Of a DNA stretch of 64,000 nucleotides, positions 1 to 14,403 are shown in pieces (the first letter of the stretch is position 1; every line of letters begins with the position of its first letter). The position numbers were made by a program, and so were the translations under genes. The stretch covers positions 26,722,001 to 26,786,000 of the forward strand of contig CM060731.1 of assembly GCA_030704615.1 (NCBI GenBank). Reading direction: 5' to 3'. Below the pieces are notes generated by a model, which made no database searches, was not told the origin of the DNA, and saw only the letters and a program-made list of their open reading frames with translations. This DNA is from Takakia lepidozioides. Lineage: Eukaryota; Streptophyta; Takakiopsida; Takakiales; Takakiaceae.

Positions 1-230
1 TGTCGGTTGGGGGTCCGGATAACCTGATATTTGATATACTGCAGTTGATACCCTGATGATTCTATATCCGGCAAGGCAAGGCGGGGGGGGGGGGAAAGAG
101 AGAACGTGAGCACATGCGCACAGCTCAAGTGAGAACAAAATGGAGTCGTGAGTCGTTTATATACGGAAATAGAATAAACGCAAATAGGGTTCCTACAGCG
201 AAATAAGGGTTTATGTGCCTATTTATGTCC

Positions 231-249
231 CTAAACCCTAAACCCTAAT
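231..249. repeat. Short interstitial telomere-like repeat
   Basis: Two and a half units of CCCTAAA, the complement of the plant telomere repeat TTTAGGG. Such teloboxes occur inside plant promoters as well as at old telomere-repair sites. With so few units it is probably a telobox or chance rather than a former chromosome end. Confidence 0.6.
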
Positions 250-1875
250 GCGAAATAGGCACCCCTAATGTACATCTACAAGCTCCATGTTCCAAATATT
301 TACCGCTTTGGTATCCTACAAAAGAATAACACACTAGGGAAAACAAAGTTGCAATACTAAACCAACACCATCCAAAACACACAAATACCAAACAATAATT
401 TGAACAATTAAATATAATGAGGCAAACAATGGGTTTCGCCTGCGAAATAATTCAAGGTATCGAGTTCCACCAACGAATTTTCAAGGTATCGTTGCGTATG
501 TCATTCATCCAATGGTTTCATTGGCGAAACCAATTGAGTTGTGTTTGGTTTTGCATATAAGGGACGACATGAGGTTGTTTTATTTCGCTAACAAATTGTA
601 CGTGCTTATTGCGTAGACCATTACCCATGCTTTCGTGGGCGGAACAAAATTAATTGTGTCGAGTTTTACATATTAGTGACTGCTACGAGCGTCAACATCA
701 CATGATTAATATGCAACAAAAATTGTTGTGGGAGATGGCACTAACAGGAAATTCCCTATGCCCCAGCTTCGTGTGACTTGTGCTCATGTGAACAGAAATT
801 ACCAAATGTTTCGCATTTCGTTTGACGTGACCACGATTTAGTTTCGCTAAAGTATTTACCCAAGAATATTCTTGGAATATTCAGAATATTCTCTTCTGCT
901 CCCGTGAGCAGGCGCACGGAGGGGGGAGCCTACGCACATGCTACCCACCCTCCGGCAAGCGTGTAGGTAAGACCTATGTTGGCATTGTTGGAATTCGACA
1001 GAGAATAGAGGTAAAAGATGAACTGATTACGGAGAACTCTCCACCCAACCATAGGACCACAACAAACTCTGTGTCCACCCTCCGAGCTCTCCCTATTTAT
1101 ACTCAAAGTGTAATCCAGAAATAGCTGAGATAACTATAGCATAACTCCATGCTTTTACTTAAGTTATCTCCACCTGCTATTCTGGTACAATGACTTGAGT
1201 CACTAATAACTGAAGCTAACTTTAGCTATCTCTTAGCTAACCGAGGCTTATCTCTATTGTTAACTGTGACTTGTCCGCACTCCTATTATGGAAGCCTGAC
1301 TTGTCATCACAGTAACTCTAGGTAGTAGTAACTTGGTCAGGAGTTGATTTCCAACATGCATGACATTAGAGCATGTATTGCCCATTAGATCAAGGCACAA
1401 TTGATAGATGTCATATCACTCTTGTCACACTGAATTAGGTCACAAAGGTGGGATTACTTGCAAACCCCAAGGAATCATGTTCCCGTACCTCTCCGGTAAC
1501 TACTTCAAATCGCTTCCTAACATCAGCACTCATTTCGGGCTCTTCATAGGCTCCATGAGCGTGTACGATGCAGATGCTAGTGCGGTTACAGTTAGCATAG
1601 ACAATGAGGGGGGTCAGTTTCACCTTCACAAGAAGGGACTGTCAACCCAATCAGTGTAACTCCCATTTGGTGTCACAAAATTGACCAAATATGAAAAATA
1701 CAAAGAATAAGTGACGGAACGGGGTGACATGGACTGGGGTGGCAGACCCTACACCTCATAGCTACCATCACCATCACCTTACCAGCAAACTGCTAGTCTT
1801 CATACAACAACCTAAAATATTCAATAGTGAGGATGGGGTAAGAGGGGCCGGGGAGAAAAACCCGAAGCAGCCCCA

Positions 1876-2180
1876 TGTCACTCGGGTCACTATTAAGCAT
1901 TAAGCATAATGCATATAATTTTGTGTAGTTGATGAACAAGTTGTTGGACATAAGATGACTGGTCAGTCACTATGAGGTATAGGCTTCAATTTATGCTGGG
2001 TTGCTGTGTCATTCTAATCCATGTCACTCCAGTGTCTGGTGTCATTTCCTATTTATACTTGATCAAATTTGTGACCTAGCGGAGGTTACACTGATTGGAG
2101 TGACACTCCTTCCATGTCACTCAGGTGTCACTCCCACTACCAGTGTCACTCCACTTATGTCACCAAGTTCTGTGTCACTC
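1876..2180. repeat. Cluster of TGTCACTC words
   Basis: Exact TGTCACTC occurs at 1876, 2022, 2115, 2126, 2144 and 2173, and its complement GAGTGACA at 2098. Looser GTCAC words extend back to about 1400. Spacing is irregular, so this is not a simple tandem repeat. The TGAC/GTCA core is shared by several plant transcription-factor sites (WRKY, TALE homeodomain), but nothing ties it to one of them. Confidence 0.55.
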
Positions 2181-3520
2181 TCGATAGGGGGGTGAGGAAG
2201 ATTTGACAATCGGCCTACCGTGCAGTTAGAGATCACACTCTTGCATTAAGTTTTACATTATTGCTATTGTTTTCGCTCATAACCCTCCCTCCCTGATTTT
2301 TGTCAGTTTTCTTCTGCCATGTTTGCAAACTAAGCTCCTACAATACAGTGATGAACTGGGGTTTCTGCAATGGCTTGAATCCACTACATATACTTGTTAG
2401 GAATCCGACCATTTTTTGTTGCTTTTGGACCTGATTTAGATTGCACTTTGATTGCACACATTTTACTTCAAATCTAAACCTGTCTCCTTTAGCAACTTTT
2501 GAATCCATTAGGTATAGCTTTGGGTACCTCTAAATTTCTAACTCCACTCTTTGTGAGAGAGAACAAAATATAGCAAGTGTGGTAAAATAAAGTTAAAATT
2601 AATTTTACAAGAAAAAATAGTATATAGTGAAAACTATGAATGGCCAGTGACAAGAGCCATGGTAGTTACTGCCTTCAATTGTGGATAAATAGGTAAGCTA
2701 CAATGGAGAGCTGACTTATCTCTAACACTAGTTTCAAATGTGAACCTGGGCTGACTAATGTTCTACAGAGCCACTTCCCCTCACCAGGGTCTGCCATAGT
2801 TGCATACTAAAATGATTCAATGGTCAAGGATTAGTGGGATCTCCTTTTCGGTGTCCTAATACAAAGCTTCCTAGCAAGTTGCTGCCATTTCAATCTGGGT
2901 TCTCAATTGGGTTGTAGTGTAAAGTTGCCCCCCCCAAGTGCCCCACTCTCATTGCATTTATGTGCTCTGTGCAAAGCAATACTGAACACAACACGAAACA
3001 CATGGGACAGAAATTCCATAATCTGCAATTACAACCCTGTCCCAGGCAAATCTGTGGAATCTGTCCACACAGAAATGTTGAGGCCTAGCGGAGATTTAGT
3101 GTCACTCACAATCCTCCAACACTTCACCATCTCCAGTATTACCACAATCTTTGGACACAGAAAATCATTTTAACAGCTGTGTAATCACCTAGCCACCAGT
3201 GTTGTTGTACTAATTGAAAACCGTATATGGAAATCATATTGATGCTAAGAATCTCACTGAATACATGTCATCCACAAGCCCAAAGATTGTTAAGGATCAT
3301 GGTGTTGTTCTTTCCAGCTTCCTATAACAAAAAGCAACATGTAACAGTTGATTGCCCAAGTCTGCATGTGTTCTCTAGTCTTGTTGAGACCCACCTCCTC
3401 CCCATAAAGTGCACCAAGGTGAAGTAAGCTAACTTGAAATGAGCCGGTACTAGCATAAGCCTTCAAGACAGTCTTTCTACTGAAAGAAGTCCATAGTAGA
3501 CCTTTCCAATTTTGGATACA

Positions 3521-4752
<1,232 letters not shown>

Positions 4753-5231
4753 GGCGCTCCCTCACAACTTACAACCCCCTCCAATCACTGTCTGCCTACC
4801 AGGTCCTCCCCTTCAACCCTCTTCCTTGTCTTCTCTGTGTCGCCCACATGACGACTTCTCGGCACCAAACGAAACCCTCAGTACCCACACACCCTGAGGA
4901 AGGCAGCCCTAGCGATGGCGCTCTACCGAACCCTGCAAGGGGTCGGTTTTAGCCAGAATTGTCGCCTGCATGGGATGCGAAAGACCATTATTGGTGGAAC
5001 ATGTCATCATCCAGAATCTGCAGCTATACCGAACCCTGCAAGGGGTCGGTTTTAGCCAGAATTGTCGCCTGCATGGGATGCGAAAGACCATTACTGGTGG
5101 AACATGTCATCATCCAGAATCTGCACTGTTTCGATTGTCCAGTACCCCACTTGTCATCCACACATTCTGACACAGACTGGTGCCTTCGGTTTCCACCACA
5201 GCTGCTACCGACTCGGAGGGAGGAAGAGGCG
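4753..5231. promoter_or_regulatory. Divergent promoter region between RBX1 and OHP1
   Basis: This stretch separates the start codons of two head-to-head genes and must contain both 5' UTRs and the promoter of each. No clear TATA box is visible, which fits housekeeping and photosynthesis genes. Its centre is a 103-bp tandem duplication. Whether one promoter drives both genes cannot be read from sequence alone. Confidence 0.6.
4924..5125. repeat. 103-bp tandem duplication in the shared promoter
   Basis: Copy 1 runs 4924-5026 and copy 2 starts at 5027. They differ at only one or two positions (for example ATTATTGG against ATTACTGG), so the duplication is recent. Each copy contains the word ACCCTGCAAGGGGT, an imperfect palindrome. 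Confidence 0.9.
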
Positions 5232-7919
5232 ATGGCGAGCACACTAGTGAGTGCAGGCATAGCGGGAATTGCATCCCCAGTATGTTATGCTGGAAGAAGC
5301 ACTCAACAAAATTATGGGGCTTGTGTATCTGGGTTGGGTCTCCGGTCACAGTTTTCTGGGACTCGGGTATGGACCATCCTTTTACTCTGCTAAACGTCAT
5401 TTTGGTTTTGGGTTGTTGCCTCGAGGTATTTTTTCTGAGGAAACCTGAAAATTGTGGTTGGGGTTCTCTCTCAGGTCCAGTTTCGTGGGATTCGGGTATT
5501 GCATCTTCCTTTTACTCTACTGACCATGCTTTCCTGCGTTGCGTCGTTGCATTGAGGGATTAGGAACGTGCAGAATTGAAGGGTCACGGAATTGGGATAG
5601 GGTAGTATTGTCAATGGAGCATGTTTCTCATCTTCTCGTAGAGTGTAATTTTGACGTGTGCATTACGTACCAAGATTTTACAGAATGGATACCTCCTGAA
5701 CAGAGAGATGCTTAGACTTCCGTGTATGGAAAATCCCAGCGAGAGCTTTCTGCCTATAATGAGAATTTGCCAGCAACATATGAAGCGTGGATAAAGCTTA
5801 TTTATAGCCATAATGTGGCATAAGTGATCATGTGATTCGAATGTCTAGCCGACAAGGACAGCGCAAGATCATTGTATGCCTGCCAATTCAAGGGGCCTCG
5901 CGCCAGTATGAGATTGGAATTTTCTGTAGCTTCATGCATTTAGACAAAGATACTGGAGCCCCTCTTCTTTATCCAGTAATCTCATCTGATCAAGTGTATC
6001 GCAAAGGATCGTCGCAGGGGTCTCGCTTGCTTAGAGCAAGCAAAGCTAATGCAAGACTTTTAACAGAGGCTCCAAGTAGGTGCTGGTACATTAGGCAGTA
6101 AAGTGTTCTTGTTGTTGTCCAATGCCAAACCAGCAAGTTTGAGGGTGACATTGTCCTGAATTTAATGCCAGCCATGGCACTTCCGCTGTTTGTCAATGTG
6201 ACTATGGTAAATTTTGGCGGATCCATCTTACTTCATTGGGGTTGAAAAACAGAGTGATGCATGCTCCCGCTGTGTGTGACCCGAGGGGACGATTAATTTG
6301 TGCAGCAATGAACCACAAAGTCGGCAGAGATGTTAACTGTGGATTTGTCACTCAATTCTTGTTTGAAGTGGAAGCTTTAGATTCAGTCGGTTTTGGATGA
6401 TGGAGAGAGAGAAAGAGAGAGGGTGAGAACTTGTAGGGCATGTGATTTCATGATGGGAGGTCCTGAGGTGAAGGGGTGTGGTGATAAGATATTACAGCCT
6501 GCTTACTTTGTGAAGGGGTCTGGAGGTAATAATAATGGCGGTAAAATGTTTTTGGTGGTTTTTGCAGCTACAAAAACATGGATTGAGAAGCTCAAAGAGA
6601 CCTTCAAGGCAGTCACCTCTTTCCACTCAAGCTGCTAAGCTTCCTTCTGGGGTAGTTAACTCAATGATCCATTTGTTTCCTGGGCGTGAAGTTGGAGGGC
6701 GGGAAGAGGAAGGGAGATGAAAACATAATGGATAGGTGTTTACTAGTCTGTGATATGAACATTCTCCACCAAGGACAACCAATATGAGGAGGGGCTTAGA
6801 GCACCAAGCGGGTGGAGGAAGCTTGGAAAGGGATAGACAAACAAAAGACTTTGAAGGAGTGGTAGGCATGTGCAAGATTTAGATTTTCCAGTATATCAAA
6901 GAGAAGATATAGTCCATGATCTGTATCAGTTTATTCTTCTTGCTTAAAATTGTTTATTTTTTGATACAGAATCTTGTCTCTCTTAAGTACATGCTCTTCC
7001 ACTTTCTCCCCTCCCTTGTATTGCCCTTTCCCTGTACTATTTCTCAGCCACTAGCCACAAATGCTGAATATCAAGAGTGTGGCAAGCACAGGTAGAGCCA
7101 CCTAAGGAGGAGCCAAAGCTGCCAGTGTCTCTGTGGGGTTTCACAGAGAATGCGGAGGTCTGGAACTCACGGGCTAGCATGATAGGCATTGTTGGTCTTG
7201 TTGCAGTGGAATTTGTAAGTCTTCTGGTTCATCATGAATTTTTTACCGTTGAGTTAGAGTTAAAGTTGAAGTTTTAGTACGTAGGAGGATTGCATCATCA
7301 GCAGTTGATTCCAGGGGCTTCAGAATTATGGTGTCTAAGTAGGTTGAAATGGCAAAAGGGCTGTGCTGGGTGTGCTTGGGTTAGCTTCACATATCTCTAT
7401 TTGGCAGTGCTAGATGAAAGCCTTAAGCAGGGTGAATAGACTGTCTGTGGTATGGAATTCCAATGTATCGGTCAATTCTAAAATGACTTTTAATGGGATA
7501 TACTGAAGGAGCCACAATGATGCTGATAACCCACCTCTAGATATAGGGCAAACTTGTAAGTTCCCTGGAGAGAGAGATTGGGCACTAGCTGTCTTGCTGG
7601 TGGAAGACAGGTAGCACAAGTGTGAACATGGCTTTGGAATCTCTCTGCCTCCTCTTGTTAAGTGTACATTTGTCTGGTGTGTGGGTAGCTTTTGCTTCTC
7701 CTATCTGGCTGTGAACATTCTCGCAATGAGACAATCAGACTGTAACATCAAAATAGCCTGGCTTACCAAAAGTATGCTTTCAAGTGGTTGGACTGTGAGT
7801 GTCAATTGCTGCAGTCATTTTTTCTCATTTTCTGTGGTTGTGCTGTGCAGATCCTGAACAAAGGAATCCTGCAAGTGCTCGGTATTGAGATTGGAAAAGG
7901 CCTTGATCTTCCTTTATGA
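5232..7919 (+). CDS. OHP1: One-helix protein 1 (OHP1), chloroplast thylakoid HLIP-type protein
   Basis: OHP1 is a single-helix relative of light-harvesting proteins. With OHP2 and HCF244 it carries chlorophyll during photosystem II reaction-centre assembly in thylakoids. Exons: 5232-5366 (transit-peptide-like, rich in Ser/Ala/Gly), 6568-6651 (ends AAKLPSG), 7092-7214, and 7851-7919. All three introns are phase 0 with GT-AG ends; the total is 136 residues, somewhat longer than the ~110 residues I recall for Arabidopsis because of the N-terminus. Exon 3 has the pigment-binding signature: LWGFTENAEVWNSRASMIG contains the ExxNxR motif. Exon 4 encodes ILNKGILQVLGIEIGKG followed by LDLPL, closely matching the conserved tail. 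The transmembrane helix is split by intron 3. A stop at 7065-7067 fixes the acceptor of exon 3 downstream of it. The exact acceptor of exon 3 is the least certain junction. Confidence 0.93.
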
Positions 7920-10900
7920 GGAGGGTACAAATGTAAAAAAGGCTATTCTGACCAAAGAGGACCAAAATTTCGCTTGACAACTGTGCTGTTCAAACGTCAA
8001 CTCCTTGGATTTGCAGTAGTCCAAATTGGTTGGCCATGCAAAACTCTTTTGCTGGTCGTCCTCTCTCCTGGTCATCCTGGTCATTCTCTTCCGTCTGTTT
8101 TCGAGATTGCTTCCTTCTTTATTCTTTTTAATGGGGTGGTATGTGCAACAGAGAGTCTCAGTTATGCTATATAACTATTGCTAGCTCCCAATTTGTGCAA
8201 AAAAATTGGTGATTTCAGTGTTTTACTTTCTGGGATCAGGGCATGCATTGATTTTTCATTGGAAGGTGTGAAGTGTGGCAGTACTCTTAACGGCTCATGT
8301 GAGACCACACAAAAACGCTGAAGGTAGTGAAGGGATTTGTTCTATTTAAGACAGCAATTACTGACTCCCATTTGCGGCTCATGTGAGACCACACAAAAAT
8401 GCTGAAGGTAGGAAAGGGATTTGTTTTATTTAAGACAGCAATTACTGACCACCATGTTAATGATTCTAAACCTGATTTCTCACAAGCTGCATGCATTTTG
8501 TTTATCTTTCCAAAGTGTCTAGTAGATTGAAGAAAGTGGGACATGCAAGTATTCTGGTTGAGCCTTGTGAGTGCATTATCATCTTGGCCAGTTACCTGGG
8601 ATGTTATCTCACTGTTATCACACAGTTTGGACACTGGCATTTGAAAACAGAGTCAATAAGTAGAAAACTGACTTCAAAACAGAGCAATCAGTTATGTAAC
8701 CCCTAATTTCCCAGCTATGGCGGTAGATAGAAGCCATGATTTCTTTTGTTTACCTCCAATTTTGAAGGTTCCTGAAGCAAATCTACAAAATTAAATGTGC
8801 ACCATAGGGAGGCACTCTTCTCCAATATATATGTATATATTAGAATGCCTACAGTCTACCCTCCGTATCTGTTCATCCTCTTTATCTGAAAATTTTGCAA
8901 AGCAAGTGTCAAGTGTTATGTGTACTGATGGTTTTTTACTCCCTCCTTTACTAAAATGACCCCTTAATAAGTGTTAATGTTTTCCAAAAGCATACTATAT
9001 GTATAGATGTGTAACAAGACAACTCGGTCTAAGGGTCATGACATACAGCTATCAGCTCTGTAAGTTTACTTAACATAGGGATCACTCAAACTCTATAAAT
9101 GTTAGATCCCAGTATTCAAGCTATATGGAAGTGTTCCCTCTCTTAAGTGTGATTTTTGAGAGATTCTTATTCTGTATCTGTGATGATGTTAAATATCTAT
9201 ATGGGTTACGTTTTCTCTACTCCCCATGCGAATAGACTCTACGTTAAAAAGAATGTTGACTGTTTTTGGGCCGAAATCCATGGGTTCCACAGTGATCCAC
9301 CCAAGAGAGTGGTACCCATGATCATAAGGGAGGGGTCACCCCTCTTTGAAGTCACCTGTAGAGCAACTTGCGTATCCCTCTTGGCCAATGTGGCATGTTT
9401 TGCCACGAATCATTTGTACCCTTGAAATACTTTTCTGAGGAATTGCACATCGGAGAAACATGGCCAGTACCCACAGTACAATTCTCCGATTGTGTTGGAA
9501 TGTTGCCCTAAATGCAATCACATCATGCGAAAATGCCTCACCTCAAAGCCGTGTGCATCAAGGGGGTAACTGCAGCAGGCACACACTCTCTCTAACACCC
9601 GAGCTGTTGGAGAGGAAACTCGTGGGGTTGAATGAAATATGCATGGTTTCTTGGCTCATATGAAAGGGGGTTAATTTTGTCCCCATCCTTTGTGAAGGGC
9701 CTGAATTGTGGGCTGTTGCTTCCAGGTTTCTTAAGCAAGAACATCTGAGACGATCCGTCAGAACCCAAAAGAATTTATCCGAAAAAGAAATCCTCGCATG
9801 AGATCTGCCGAGCCCTGTCTGTGGTGGGCAGGGCACTGGAGACAGGGAGAGAACACATCAGCGGACCGTGAGAGCTGCAGCTGAAAGTTGCTGTGGTGAT
9901 GTACTAGAATACAGGGCGATTAACGAAGATAATAGTGCTGGCAGGAGAGCTACTTGCCTCTAGAGAATTTCATCTAGGTGTGGTTTGACGGAGAATGAAT
10001 TTCACTCCGAGACAAATGTAATTCTTACTGGTTTGCTTTGAAACTTATCTCTTTCAGGTGCTTATGGAGAAATTGAGGTGCCTCGAACCAGCGATGAGAG
10101 CTATCCACCCATACTCTTCACCCATATGCCAAGGACTCTGGCAGGTGGGGATAATCTCCAATGATTCAGATATCATATCTAACACTCATGAGGGGAAGAC
10201 TCGCTATTTCGTTCTTCTTAATTTTGGAGGAGGAGACGTTGCCTGATGATACTGACCGTCTAAAGATTGCATAAAAAATGGAGATGGATTCATTTGCGTT
10301 TTACTTGCTTGGCTGAATGGCTGAGCCGTGTGTGTACAAAAGAACTGGCAACGCTTCGACATGAACTCTTGTGAAATGCCAAGCAACTCTTATTCACCTT
10401 TCTCTTGAGTGCTGATGCAAAGCTTGTCACAGAGAGTCACAAACTTCAATTTGGTTTAGTAACGAGTATTGGCTCTTTTGATCAATCGTCGAGGGGACAA
10501 GATAAACTTTCAAGAGCATAATACGGCCCTGGCTTCGCCCTCAGCCTCCGACATTGACTCTAAGTGTAGATTGAAAATCAATGTCACTCGTTTCTCAGCA
10601 ATCCATATATGCGATTTTTCCTATCCAGCGGCTGGATTCGATGACGTTCAAGCGTTGGTCACAAGCAGAGGTTGTTGTGGATCTCCATAGCACCCATCTA
10701 TTGGCATGATCTGAGTGAGGTGAAGAAGCAGGCGAGCTTTTGACTTACTCTTGGCGATAATATGGAGAGGCTTGCATATACGGCCCAATATTGTACCCGT
10801 CAAGATTTACGAACACCTATTTTAAAGCAAGAATTCGACATCAACGAGAGTCTACTGATGACGAGAAAGAAAACGAGACTAGAGAGGTGAAAGGATGGGA

Positions 10901-12055
10901 GGGGAGATGACCGAACTGTCAAAGTCACGAGGGCGATCATTGCCGGCAACTTTGCTTTCTCATATCTTTAGAAGTAGCTCACGCCTTATTATACAAGTTT
11001 CGAGATCGAATAATAAACTCAGAATGACGACTACTAGAGGATGGGGATGCTCTGCATCAATTAGTTCCTACTTGAAGGGCATCTGGGATCTAGATCTGAC
11101 TTGCCCTCCATGCATTCTTCGAAGGAAGTGTGGGGCCAGGGAACAATACATTTCAGGCTGTAGAACAAATGCTCACACGACCTGTGGTAAATGTTAGTGA
11201 GGCTGATCCTATGCGGGACCCTACTTTATGCCTGCATTTATCATAACGTGGATTGCCACCCTTTCCTCGCTAATGTTACAGTGGTTGGTATGCTATTTAG
11301 AGCAGAGGTATAGAAAACACATGTCTTTACTTTAGAGGGGAACGTGCAAAGTAGGGAACAGTGGCCGAGCTGCACACATTGCTATCAACCTGGACACCAA
11401 GTTACTGTGGTCTAAAAACACGCGCCTGAAGGCGTTCCAAGATCTGTCTCCGTTCAGAGCGAACATCATTCCCACAAGTGAACCCAATTCAGAAAAACGA
11501 TGTGCTTGACCCATTCTCCTTCCTCACGACATTTGATCTCCAGAAATGCATCATCGTTGGGAAAAAGAACTTATTGTACAGCCAACCTTTGAAGCAGCTA
11601 AAGCCTATATAGGTATAAGGCCGGGTTAAAAAAAGCAAAACACAAAAGTTCAAAAATCTCAAAGAAAGTGGCAAGTAAAATGCGTTAATAAATACATGAT
11701 AAGTTTAAAATGTCCTTGATAGCCATTCCATTACAAACGTGTGGTCTGTCCCTTGAAGAGCTACAGTGCTACTTAACTGGACTCTCTTTGCTGGATTGCT
11801 GCACAGTCCAGGTGCTTTGGGATCTGAGCAGCAGTGTGACATTCAGTTGTTCTCTCAGTCTCTCTGGATATGCTTGCTCACAGCTGCAGGTTGAGGGTCG
11901 CTGTAAGGAAAATCACGGTTAACTTTCGTCTAGAGATCTCTTACTTCTGCAGCTTCTCTGCATGCCATTAGCACTTTCTTCTCTGCACCATTTCATTTCA
12001 TTTCATTTCTGCTTGAGGGGTCTGAGTCCAACAAACTCAGCTCCTCGGTGTGACT
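7920..12055. other. Intergenic, no gene assigned
   Basis: Apart from the 84-bp duplication, I could assign nothing. Open frames up to about 100 codons (for example 10895-11197 on plus) show no family signature. A possible short spliced exon near 10045-10140 is discussed under rejected items. The words around 9695-9727 recur near 14900-14932, suggesting a dispersed repeat. A short pyrimidine-rich CATTT repeat (about 11990-12010) lies just before the GDSL gene, probably in its 5' UTR. Confidence 0.5.
8291..8458. repeat. 84-bp tandem duplication downstream of OHP1
   Basis: Copy 1 begins at 8291 and copy 2 at 8375, both starting CGGCTCATGTGAGACC. A few substitutions and a small indel separate them. 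It lies about 370 bp past the OHP1 stop, in the 3' flank or a long 3' UTR. Confidence 0.85.
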
Positions 12056-14403
12056 ATGGCTGCTCGACAGACAGCTGCAAGTTCATTGAGAATTTGTCTT
12101 GTACTATCTCTGTGGTTCACATTCACAAGGGCACAAAAAACTCCCCTCTTTCCAGCAGTTTTCATCTTCGGAGACTCACTGGTGGATGTCGGGAACAATG
12201 ATTATCTTCCAGCGCTCGCGCGGGCAGACTTGTCACCCAATGGAATCGATTTTCCCACCCATCAACCAACGGGTCGATTCTGCAATGGGAAAACAGTCAT
12301 GGACGTTATCTGTGAGTTCGCCAACACCCCTGTCGCGTACTTATAAGAATTCTTCCTCACTACAAACCTTACAAGTGTACATAACTCGGCCTGAGATTCT
12401 CTGCAATATTTTTGTATGTGGGTTTGCTCATGCTAATGTGTGATGGCAGCTGACTTCATCGGTCTTCCATACCCCCCTGCATTCATGGCACCTTCAACCT
12501 TGGGAGCCTCGATCCTCAAGGGAGTGAACTATGCATCGGGCGCTGGTGGCATACTTGATGGAACTGGTGCCAATTATGTAAGTTGGAACTTGAGTCGTTT
12601 GACTCGAGGACTTTCCCCAAGTTTTCTTTCAGATTCCGCTACTTGAACTGATGTCTTCTTCCCTTCGCGTCTGTAGAACTACTCCAGTCAGATTTCACTA
12701 AGTACTGTACACGTACAAGCTTTCGAACCCTATTTGAATGTGGCTTTGATCAAAGTTTGCTTGTCACTTCCATGCATGGTGTGGTGAACGAAGGGGTGTA
12801 TTATAATATCCCGTGTCGACCGGTGACTCTAGTGACCAATGTTTTGGCCCACCTCTTATGGGCTGTTAGACAGTCGGTCCGGATGGGCGATGTAGTGTCC
12901 CCACTCCACCAACATGTGCCATGTAAAACGCTCTCAAAATACTTGTGTGAGCGATGTTGGAGCAGGTTGATCGACTATCATTTAACACCCAACTGCAATA
13001 CTTCAAGAAAAATCTCTTCGAGCTTGAGCTCTACCTAGGCCCCCAGGGCGCCGCAAAGCTGATCAGCGAGTCCCTTTTTGCCACTGTGTTTGGAAGCAAC
13101 GATTTCATCAACAATTACTTGCTTTCAAATTCACAAACACGGCCCAAGTACACCCCGCCAGCATATATCGACTTCGTGATTTCTACATATAGAGAGCAAC
13201 TCACGGTAAATACTTTGATCAGTTCCCCATGTATACTGATTGTTTTCAAATTATGTCTCGCCATTTTAGTGTCAACGGGAAGATTTGGGAGATTTGAGGG
13301 CCTTAATCAGGTGGTTGACGTAAGTGCATCTGTATATCCTTCAGGACCTGTACAACTGCGGTGCGCGCAAGTTTCTCGTTCCTAATGTTGGCCCACTTGG
13401 ATGCATACCGTCGCGGCTGGCCATCGGGAGCACTGATGGTAGCTGTGTCCCATTTGATAATCAAGTGGTGGTAGCGTACAACACAGCCTTGAGCGGAATG
13501 CTCAGACAGTTGAGCAACAGTTTGCCTGGCTCCGTCTTTGTCTGCGGGAATATGTACAAGGCTTTCATGGACATGATGCACAGCCCAGCTTCTTACGGTA
13601 TGTGGACTGTATCTTCGTACACAGTTTGATTTATGTGATTTGTATATGTCCAGTGAGCTCAATGATGATGCACTAATTAGGTTTTGGCTAATGAGTTGCA
13701 AGTACGAAATCCCCTTTACCATAGACCAGCTCGAACCTAGTTTGAATTCGAGCCGCGCACAATGTGGCATGCTCACTCAAATCGATACCTGTAGTACATA
13801 TCACTTAGTGCAAATTTTGTTCCAAAAACTCTGGATACTACCACATGTGTAGCATTAATTTTATGTAGGAATTCATCGGGCGAGGATTCAGACGCACGGT
13901 GGGTCAGAGCTTATTTCGGCACTAGATTTCCAGGCTCTGAAACTAGTCTCCACTCACCAGGTAGCCTTATATTTTGAGTCTGTTGTAACTTTCAGCAGGG
14001 CCGAGCTTGATTATGTACACCTGAGAAACCCAATTGAGTGCAGATCAGGGAATGGCATCTCCACTATACTGCCCACAAATCGCGCACATGGCATCCTAGC
14101 TCTGAGCTTTCGCGTGCTTCCTAGAACTAAAAAAACTGCATAGCGGATGGCAATTAACTGGAGTGTTGTGTGGCAGGTTTCAGTGTGGTAAACGAGGGCT
14201 GTTGTGGCGGCGGAAAATACAATGGACAAATTCCCTGCTTGCCAATGATGCAGATCTGCACAAATCGAAACTCTTACATGTTCTGGGATCCTTTCCACCC
14301 GAGCCAGGCAGTCAATGAAGTTCTTGCTCAAAGGTTGTTTGCGGGCTCCCCCATTGATGTATCTCCCATCAATGTTGCCCAGCTTGCTGCACTGCAGCTG
14401 TGA
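12056..14403 (+). CDS. GDSL-type esterase/lipase, secreted
   Basis: A plant GDSL (SGNH-hydrolase) esterase/lipase, probably secreted to the wall or cuticle; substrates vary and cannot be read from sequence. Exons: 12056-12311, 12450-12577, 12966-13205, 13345-13597, 14177-14403. All introns are GT-AG with phases 1, 0, 0, 1, and the product is 367 residues, typical for the family. An N-terminal signal peptide ends near FTFTRA. Block I is [13 protein letters not shown] with the nucleophilic Ser. The block II glycine lies in SGAGGIL, block III is GSNDFINNY, and block V is DPFHPSQ with the catalytic Asp and His. The CIP motif of the fourth exon ([10 protein letters not shown]) is also standard. 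The start is the first ATG before the signal peptide. No breaks were seen. Confidence 0.95.

Larger units (their letters stand above)
1..3520. other. Intergenic, no gene recognised
   Basis: I found no open frame here resembling a known protein, and no convincing chain of exons on either strand. Open frames are all under 90 codons. The first 1 kb contains a 12-base G run (83-94), a telomere-like repeat near 231 and several GCGAAA motifs. From 1400 to 2200 the sequence is rich in GTCAC words. The last few hundred bases before 3520 are probably the 3' UTR and downstream flank of RBX1, which is transcribed leftwards. Confidence 0.5.

Noticed and set aside
10045-10140. Possible exon after TTTCAG with ILFTHMPRTLA, faintly like a sulfotransferase block
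   Set aside because: A single short match; no neighbouring exon with the PAPS-binding or other conserved blocks was found on either side.
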